Origin: Corallococcus caeni
GTDB lineage: Bacteria > Myxococcota > Myxococcia > Myxococcales > Myxococcaceae
DNA length: 64,000 bases
Assembly (NCBI RefSeq): GCF_036245865.1
Contig: NZ_BTTW01000009.1
Span: 124,001 to 188,000, forward strand
Direction: 5' to 3'
Positions 58,483 to 64,000 of this stretch are shown piece after piece. The position numbers and the translations under genes are program-made. The first letter of the stretch is position 1. The number at the start of each line of letters is the position of its first letter. The notes below the pieces were generated by a model. It searched no databases and was not told the DNA's origin. It was given only the letters and a program-made list of their open reading frames with translations.

Positions 58483-58779
58483 ATGTCCGTGCGGACCCGA
58501 GTGGCAGGCATCAAGAACAAGCGACGCGTGGATCCCCATGCGGCCCAAGCCAGTGTGCAGGCCAGCAAGGGGCGCAAGACGCTGCCTCATGACGACGCGG
58601 CGGCGCTGCTGCGGCAGAAGGAGCTGAAGCGCGTGACGCTGGGCCCCGCCGCCAGCGACCACGGCCCCAAGCGCAACAACCGGGGCACCGGGCTGCGGGG
58701 ACGCAAGAAGGCGCCCAGCCAGATCCACATCAAGCGCGCGGGCGGCCCGCATGACCGCTCCCGGCTGCACGGGGGCTGA
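58483..58779 (+). CDS. Small basic hypothetical protein
   Basis: The 98-residue protein is strongly basic and low in hydrophobic residues (VAGIKNKRRVDPH, KRNNRGTGLRGRKKAP), as in nucleic-acid-binding or disordered proteins. AAGGAGG stands just upstream of the ATG, so translation is well supported. I do not recognise a family. It is preceded by a 190-base gap and followed by a convergent transglycosylase gene. Confidence 0.6.
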   Translation: MSVRTRVAGIKNKRRVDPHAAQASVQASKGRKTLPHDDAAALLRQKELKRVTLGPAASDHGPKRNNRGTGLRGRKKAPSQIHIKRAGGPHDRSRLHGG

Positions 58780-58892
58780 GCGCGAAGAGCCACGGAAAAT
58801 GACGATGCCCCGCGTGGGAGACGGAAGTGCCCTCTTCGTGAGGGGACCGCCTTCCACCGCGGGGCGCGGTGCGTCTGGCCTTGAAGCGCCGG

Positions 58893-59495
58893 TCAGTAAC
58901 CGACGTAGCCGCTGCCGCTGTTGAGGCCCTGGATGCCGGGGACGTTGGACACGGAGCCGTAGCGCTCGATGGAGTAGCGGACGCCGGCGATGATGTTGTC
59001 CACCGGGTTGCGGATGTTGTCGTGGCCGGGGAGCTTGTACGCGTCGAACGTCGGCTGGATGGTCTGCATCAGGCCGATGGACGGGGTGCCCTTCTGGGCG
59101 TTGGAGTCCCAGAGGTTGATGGCGTTCGGGTTCCCGCTGGACTCGTGCTGGATGATCTTCGCGATGTCCTGGGGGTTCATCTTGTCCGTCGGGACGCCGT
59201 TGGCCTTGAGGATGTCCATGGCCTGCTTGATCCAGTCGCCAACCTGGCCCGGGGGCACGTCACCCACGGCCTGCGAGCCCTGCGTCTGCTGCGTCCCGCC
59301 CGTCAGGTTCGGCCCGTTGGAGGCGCCCTGCGCCTGGAACTCATCCTTGCTGCCCGGGATGTTGAGCGTCGCCCCCGCGTAGATGAGGTCCTTGTTGGTG
59401 ATGTTCGGGTTCGCCTTCACCAGCGAATCCACGTCCGTGTTGTAGCGCTTGGCCAGCGCGCTCAGCGTGTCACCAGACTTGATCTTGTAGTCCAT
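58893..59495 (-). CDS. LysM-lytic transglycosylase without signal peptide
   Basis: The 200-residue protein has an N-terminal LysM domain (residues 2-48, YKIKSGDTLSALAKRY), a Gln/Gly/Thr-rich linker and a transglycosylase SLT domain (about 105-195). The catalytic Glu is residue 118 in IIQHESSGNPNAIN, and the motif SIGLMQTIQPTF is typical of soluble transglycosylases. It begins directly with LysM and has no signal peptide, so it must leave the cell another way or act on lysis. It lies 72 bases downstream of the protease gene on the same strand. Confidence 0.82.
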   Translation of the reverse strand: MDYKIKSGDTLSALAKRYNTDVDSLVKANPNITNKDLIYAGATLNIPGSKDEFQAQGASNGPNLTGGTQQTQGSQAVGDVPPGQVGDWIKQAMDILKANGVPTDKMNPQDIAKIIQHESSGNPNAINLWDSNAQKGTPSIGLMQTIQPTFDAYKLPGHDNIRNPVDNIIAGVRYSIERYGSVSNVPGIQGLNSGSGYVGY

Positions 59496-59567
59496 GGGGG
59501 GAGGGACCTTTGCGATTGCCGAAAACGTCGATGCCTGATTCTCGGAAATTGGGTCCCGGAGTTTCGC

Positions 59568-60836
59568 CTACACTTGCGGTTTTGTAGGTGCTTTCACGCG
59601 GAGTCCAGCCCGGGACCGACTTCCTGGACGCCTCCGGTGGGACCGGCGCCAGAACAGCCCCAGCAGGACGGCGAGGGTCGCGCCCAGGCCTCCGGGGCCG
59701 CTGGCGCACCCGCTGTCCTCTCCGTCCTCCGGTGTCCGGGGGTCGGCGGTGGCCTCGCAGGGGGTGAAGCAGCGGCAGGCGTCGTCGCCGTCCACCTCCA
59801 GGCGGGCGCACACCCCCTGGGCGCCGCAGGCCGCGTCCTCCGTGCAGGCCGCGCCATAGGTCCCGGCCTGGAGCGCGGGCAGGAGGCACCGGGCGGGGGC
59901 GTCCCCGGCGCTGACGCACAGCAGCCCGGCGGGACAGTCCGCGTCGCTGGCGCAGGCCTCCTGGCAGAGAGCATCCAGGGGACGGGGAGAGGCCGGGGCC
60001 GGGGGCGGGGCCTCCTCCAGGAAGGGGCGGAGGAAGTCCCCCAGGGCGTCCACCCGCACCTGGACGGCCTCCGTCCGGCAGGCCACGTCGCCGCTGACGG
60101 TGAGGCCCTGGAGCACCTCGTTCCCGGGCGGGCCGCCCAGCACCGGGCCCCCGCTGTCCCCCACGCAGGTCATGGCCGGGGCGGGGCCGGCCTGGAACGC
60201 ACTGGCGGTGACGCCGGTCACCTGGAGCAGCCCCTGGCGCCGCTGGCCCGAGGGCAGGGCCGCGTCCTTCGTGTCCCCGTAGCCCACCGCCCGCACCGGG
60301 TCTCCCGGCGCCACCGGGACGTCGCTCCCACCGGGGAGCCGGAAGGGCGCGACGTCCGTCACCGGCACCGCCAGCCGCAGGAGGGCGGCGTCCCAGGCGT
60401 GCGTGGCGGGGACGTAGTCCGGGTGGGCCACCGCCCGGGTGACCCGCACGAACCGCCCTCCGGGCCCCGGCTCCGGGAGCAGCGTGGGGCCCAGGAAGAC
60501 CTCATAGGGGCCCGCCTCCCCGAAGACGGCCAGGCAGTGCGCCGCCGTCAGCACCACGTCCGGGGCGATGAGGGCGCCCGAGCACAGGAGCACCGGCGGC
60601 TCGCCTCCGCAGCGCGTGCGCCGGGCCACCAGCGCCACCGCCGCCCCGTCCCCGGGTGCGTCCGTCCCCTGGACGAGGCCCGGACTCCGGGTGCGGAGGG
60701 CTTGCCCGGGGGGCTGGGGGGCAGCCGGGCCACAGGCGGGCAGGCAGCCGAGCACCAGGGAGGCGCCGAGCGCAACCACCCCCGGGGGTCGGCATCCTGT
60801 CCGTTGCCGAGCGGACGCGGTGGACCGTTTCGCCAT
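59568..60836 (-). CDS. Trypsin-like serine protease with Cys-rich region and MYXO-CTERM-like tail
   Basis: The 422-residue exported protease has a signal peptide with possible lipobox LPAC, then an S1 domain with the triad TAAHC, HAWDAALLRL and GDSGGP. Residues about 275-375 are rich in paired cysteines (DADCPAGLLC, DAACGAQGVC), probably disulfide-bonded. The end (SGCASG, a hydrophobic helix, then WRRSHRRR) resembles MYXO-CTERM sorting signals, suggesting surface display or release after cleavage. Both a lipobox and a sorting tail would be odd, so the lipobox may be accidental. Start chosen at MAKRSTA. Confidence 0.85.
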   Translation of the reverse strand: MAKRSTASARQRTGCRPPGVVALGASLVLGCLPACGPAAPQPPGQALRTRSPGLVQGTDAPGDGAAVALVARRTRCGGEPPVLLCSGALIAPDVVLTAAHCLAVFGEAGPYEVFLGPTLLPEPGPGGRFVRVTRAVAHPDYVPATHAWDAALLRLAVPVTDVAPFRLPGGSDVPVAPGDPVRAVGYGDTKDAALPSGQRRQGLLQVTGVTASAFQAGPAPAMTCVGDSGGPVLGGPPGNEVLQGLTVSGDVACRTEAVQVRVDALGDFLRPFLEEAPPPAPASPRPLDALCQEACASDADCPAGLLCVSAGDAPARCLLPALQAGTYGAACTEDAACGAQGVCARLEVDGDDACRCFTPCEATADPRTPEDGEDSGCASGPGGLGATLAVLLGLFWRRSHRRRPGSRSRAGLRVKAPTKPQV

Positions 60837-61044
60837 GGGGCGCATCATAGGCAACAGGGGTCATGGGAATGGGGGGGCCCCCGCGTTACCTTGCCCCCGG
60901 GGGACGTGAACCGGATAGAGTCCGTTGCACGTCTCCCTGCCCCGAGGGGCGGAAGGCTTGTCTGCCTGCCTTCTCCGCCGGAGGGGACTGCCACATCGAG
61001 TGGCCCGCCACATCTTCACGGGTGGTGGGTCTGCAACCCTTTTT

Positions 61045-61057
61045 GGAGGATGTTCAC

Positions 61058-61060
<3 letters not shown>
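61045..61060 (+). promoter_or_regulatory. Ribosome site and AUC start of infC
   Basis: GGAGGA (61045-61050) is followed 7 bases later by ATC (61058-61060), with no ATG, GTG or TTG at this place in the frame. The IF3 of Myxococcus xanthus (dsg) is known to begin with AUC. In other bacteria infC starts with AUU, which allows self-regulation. The next codon here is ATT, at a less ideal 10-base spacing. Confidence 0.7.
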
Positions 61061-61807
<747 letters not shown>

Positions 61808-61820
61808 CCGCACGCACGCT

Positions 61821-61846
61821 CGCGTCTCCCCTCACCGGGAGACGCG
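61821..61846 (+). terminator. Terminator hairpin of infC
   Basis: A 10-bp perfect stem, CGCGTCTCCC (61821-61830) and GGGAGACGCG (61837-61846), with a 6-base loop lies 13 bases after the infC stop. No T-run follows. It also faces the convergent BNR gene. Confidence 0.7.
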
Positions 61847-61850
61847 CCCA

Positions 61851-61891
61851 CGGGCGGTGCCCCTCGGGATGTGTCCCGGGGAGACCGCCCG
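61851..61891. terminator. Second hairpin between infC and the BNR-protein gene
   Basis: CGGGCGGT (61851-61858) and ACCGCCCG (61884-61891) form an 8-bp stem around an inner GC-rich loop. With the preceding hairpin it separates the convergent infC and BNR-protein genes. Confidence 0.5.
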
Positions 61892-61938
61892 CGTTCGTTT
61901 CCTCGGACCGCGCTGCCTGAGGGGAAGCCCCTGCCCCG

Positions 61939-63390
61939 CTAGCCGGGCAGGACCCGGGTGCGCCGGCGGCGGCCCCACTCCATCAGGATGAACGTCATGC
62001 CCACCGCGAGCATCGCGCTGGCACCGCCACACCCGGCGGCCATCGCCTGCTGGGAGGAGCTCGTCGCGGCGCTCGCCAGCGCGCCGGGGTCCTGTGGGGG
62101 CTCGAACCCGGAGCCGCCGGTGGCGGTGAACCGCTCGCGCTCCCGCGCGTCGTCGGACGGGGCCTGCTTCGCCGCGACGGCCTGGGACTTGAGCGACGAC
62201 GCGCTGGTGGAGAAGAAGGACAGCCGGTAGCTGGAGCCGGAGGACGGCTCAATGCCGAAGAAGCACACCAGCGGCACGCCCGAGGGCAGCACGTCCGGCG
62301 CCGCCGGGTAGCCCGCGAAGCCGGACACCGACGCCAGCTCCTTGCCCGCCCCCGCCTTGCCGCTGGAGGACAGCGCGCGGACCCACAGCCGGTAGCCGGA
62401 GCCGTCGCTGCGCGGCTGGTTGTAGAAGAGGTACAGGCTGCTGCCCGCGCGCACGAGCGCGGGCTGCGTGGCCCAGTCCCCGTCCTCCAGCACCCTCACC
62501 GCGGAGCCGAAGCTGGAGCCGTTGAAGCGGCGGTACATCAGCCGTTCGGAGTTGTCCTTGTAGACCAGGTGCAGGCCGCCATTGCCGTCCGCCACCGCGC
62601 TCATCGCGGCGCCGTGGTAGATGCCGTCGGAGAAGGCCGTGCGCGTGGAGGACCAGGTGGACACGGCCGCGCTGTCGTCGCGGATCCGGTAGTGCGTGGT
62701 GTCGTGGCCGTCGTGCGAGCTCCACAGCATCATCAGCCGGCTGCCCAGGCTGATGAGCCGCCCGCCGCCGCGCTTGGAGATGTCACGCGCGAGCGCGGAC
62801 TGCGTGCGGAAGGTGGAGCCGCCGTCGCTGCTCACGGAGATGGCCAGCGTGTTGCTGGCGTCCTTCTCCCGGAAGAAGGCCTGCACCCAGAAGCGGCCCT
62901 TGGAGTCGCGCGCCAGCTCCGCGCGGTAGTACGCGGTGCTGGAGCTGGTGGAGTCGAAGACGCGCACGGGCTTGTCCGGCAGCCAGTGGTTCCGGGACGC
63001 GCTGTAGCGCCACCACTGGAAGTACACGTCGCGGGACGTGGAGCCGCCGATGCCCTGGCTGTCCGGCGTCTCCACCGCGTAGACGAGCGCCACGTCCCTG
63101 CCCACCGCCACCAGGTCCGCGCGGTCGTAGGTGGAGCCGTCGTGGATGACGCCCTCCTGCTTCCAGCTGCCGCCGCCGTTGTCGCTGCGGAACAGGCGCA
63201 GGCCGTGCCCGTCCTGTCCGCCCTGCTGCACGGCCGCGAGCAGCACGGAGCCCTCACTGCGGGACACGCGCACGATGTGCCGGTGCGCGGGCAACGTCAG
63301 CGCGTTGCCTCCCCGCACCGGGATGGCCGTGGGCGGTGTCGCCGCCGTCATGCCCGCCAGCAAGAGCCCTGTGAGTGCTGCCCAACCCAT
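61939..63390 (-). CDS. Exported BNR-repeat (sialidase-like) protein with MYXO-CTERM-like tail
   Basis: The 483-residue protein has a signal peptide (about residues 1-18) and a six-bladed beta-propeller pattern with BNR-type repeats (RSDNGGGSWKQ, SSDGGSTF). The sialidase catalytic Arg triad is not clear, so glycosidase activity is unproven. After a Ser/Ala-rich stalk the end reads GCGG, a hydrophobic helix and GRRRRTR, resembling a MYXO-CTERM signal. The ATG at 63390 is preferred to a GTG two codons upstream because GGAGG lies at good distance. It converges with infC. Confidence 0.78.
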   Translation of the reverse strand: MGWAALTGLLLAGMTAATPPTAIPVRGGNALTLPAHRHIVRVSRSEGSVLLAAVQQGGQDGHGLRLFRSDNGGGSWKQEGVIHDGSTYDRADLVAVGRDVALVYAVETPDSQGIGGSTSRDVYFQWWRYSASRNHWLPDKPVRVFDSTSSSTAYYRAELARDSKGRFWVQAFFREKDASNTLAISVSSDGGSTFRTQSALARDISKRGGGRLISLGSRLMMLWSSHDGHDTTHYRIRDDSAAVSTWSSTRTAFSDGIYHGAAMSAVADGNGGLHLVYKDNSERLMYRRFNGSSFGSAVRVLEDGDWATQPALVRAGSSLYLFYNQPRSDGSGYRLWVRALSSSGKAGAGKELASVSGFAGYPAAPDVLPSGVPLVCFFGIEPSSGSSYRLSFFSTSASSLKSQAVAAKQAPSDDARERERFTATGGSGFEPPQDPGALASAATSSSQQAMAAGCGGASAMLAVGMTFILMEWGRRRRTRVLPG

Positions 63391-63553
63391 TCCCACCCCC
63401 TCCGTTGGATTCCTCGCTGGGAAGCTGGTCGGCGGGGAGGGGGGAAAGAAGCTGGGAAAAAGAGGTGTTGCCTGCTCGCCTGCTCCTCGACGGGGGCTGA
63501 CGCGGAAGCCTTGCCGCGGCGGGAGCGTCGTTTGCTGAACGTGGAGGGAGGCT

Positions 63554-64000
63554 TCAGCCGCGCGCCGCGGCCCTGCCGCCGATGTGTTCGCCCGCGTCCG
63601 GGCGCAGCCGGCGGAAGAGCGGCCCGGCCAGCGACGACACCATGCCGATGGCGAGGAACGGCAGGACGAAGCGGTCCGGCGTCAGGCGCACGTCACCGCC
63701 GCCGCGCGCCACGTGGAGCATCAGGCCGCCGAAGCTGATGCCCACGCTCAGCGCCATCTGCTGCGTCACCACGGCGATGGTGGAGCCGTTGCTCACCGCC
63801 TCCCGGGGGAGGTCCGCGTAGGCCACCGTGTTGGTGGCGGTGAACTGCAGGGAGCGCATGAAGCCGCTGCACACGAGCGTGACGATGATGAACGGGATGG
63901 GCGTCCCCAGCCCGAAGAAGGCGGGCACGGCCGTCAGCGCGGCGGTGAGCAGGTTGGAGGCGATGAGCGTCTGGCGGAAGCCCACGCGGCGGATGAGCGC
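63554..64000 (-). CDS. MFS transporter, C-terminal part (continues past the window)
   Basis: The last 148 or so codons of a major-facilitator transporter are seen, with about four hydrophobic segments (around ASNLLTAALTAVPAFFG, FIIVTLVCSGFMRS, MALSVGISFGGLML and LPFLAIGMVSSL). The order resembles the C-terminal half of drug/H+ antiporters of the DHA type. The frame stays open to the window edge (the codons before MGFRQT read ALIRR-like), so the true start lies beyond 64000. Substrate unknown. Confidence 0.8.
   Translation of the reverse strand, partial: ALIRRVGFRQTLIASNLLTAALTAVPAFFGLGTPIPFIIVTLVCSGFMRSLQFTATNTVAYADLPREAVSNGSTIAVVTQQMALSVGISFGGLMLHVARGGGDVRLTPDRFVLPFLAIGMVSSLAGPLFRRLRPDAGEHIGGRAAARG

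Overview
The window is GC-rich (roughly 70% by eye), densely packed DNA from a myxobacterium, most likely Myxococcaceae or a close relative such as Corallococcus. The taxonomic clues are an IF3 gene with a Dsg-like tail and an apparent AUC start, three proteins with MYXO-CTERM-like C-termini, Imm11 (MXAN_0049-type) immunity proteins, AHH nuclease toxins, a membrane-tethered Ser/Thr kinase next to a DUF2381-like gene, and GAF-containing orphan histidine kinases. I saw no tRNA, rRNA, CRISPR array or insertion sequence.

Layout. 0.1-13.8 kb is housekeeping and accessory: an orphan histidine kinase, an M20 dipeptidase, MsrA, an AraC regulator divergent from an Old Yellow Enzyme reductase and a pirin, an Mpo1-like protein, a two-gene unit with a PD-(D/E)XK nuclease-like protein, a small gene plus a DPP-IV-type peptidase behind a tandem BlaI/CopY-like operator, and a methyltransferase. 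13.9-19.4 kb is a complete fructose phosphotransferase operon (fruB-fruK-fruA). 19.4-24.5 kb holds a second orphan kinase, a thioesterase, a membrane metallophosphoesterase and a DUF4032 protein.

24.6-44.4 kb is mainly an alpha-glucan (starch/maltodextrin) region. It has a lipoprotein alpha-amylase, malK-malE-malF-malG, a large outer-membrane beta-barrel flanked by two exported proteins with glucodextranase-C-like domains, a second lipoprotein GH13 enzyme and a divergent pullulanase with a sorting tail. Surface enzymes would cut polymer, the barrel and binding proteins would pass oligosaccharides to the periplasm, and MalEFGK would import them. MalF carries an unusual sensor-like N-terminal extension. 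A 15-bp dyad (ACTGT-N5-ACAGT) occurs before the barrel gene and before the GH13 gene. An AHH lipoprotein toxin/Imm11-SUFU immunity pair interrupts the region.

44.4-64 kb is mixed: a SEC-C methionine aminopeptidase coupled to a small HTH gene, an HhH lipoprotein, a Ser/Thr kinase with a DUF2381-like gene, a second polymorphic-toxin island (Imm52, a signal-less AHH toxin, Imm11), an SDR/LysR divergent pair, a DUF5131 protein, a START-like protein, a HAD 5'-nucleotidase, small basic or zinc-ribbon proteins, a LysM-transglycosylase without a signal peptide, a trypsin-like protease, infC, a BNR-repeat surface protein and the 3' part of an MFS transporter cut by the window edge.

Functions are assigned by recognising motifs in the translations. 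No database search was run.
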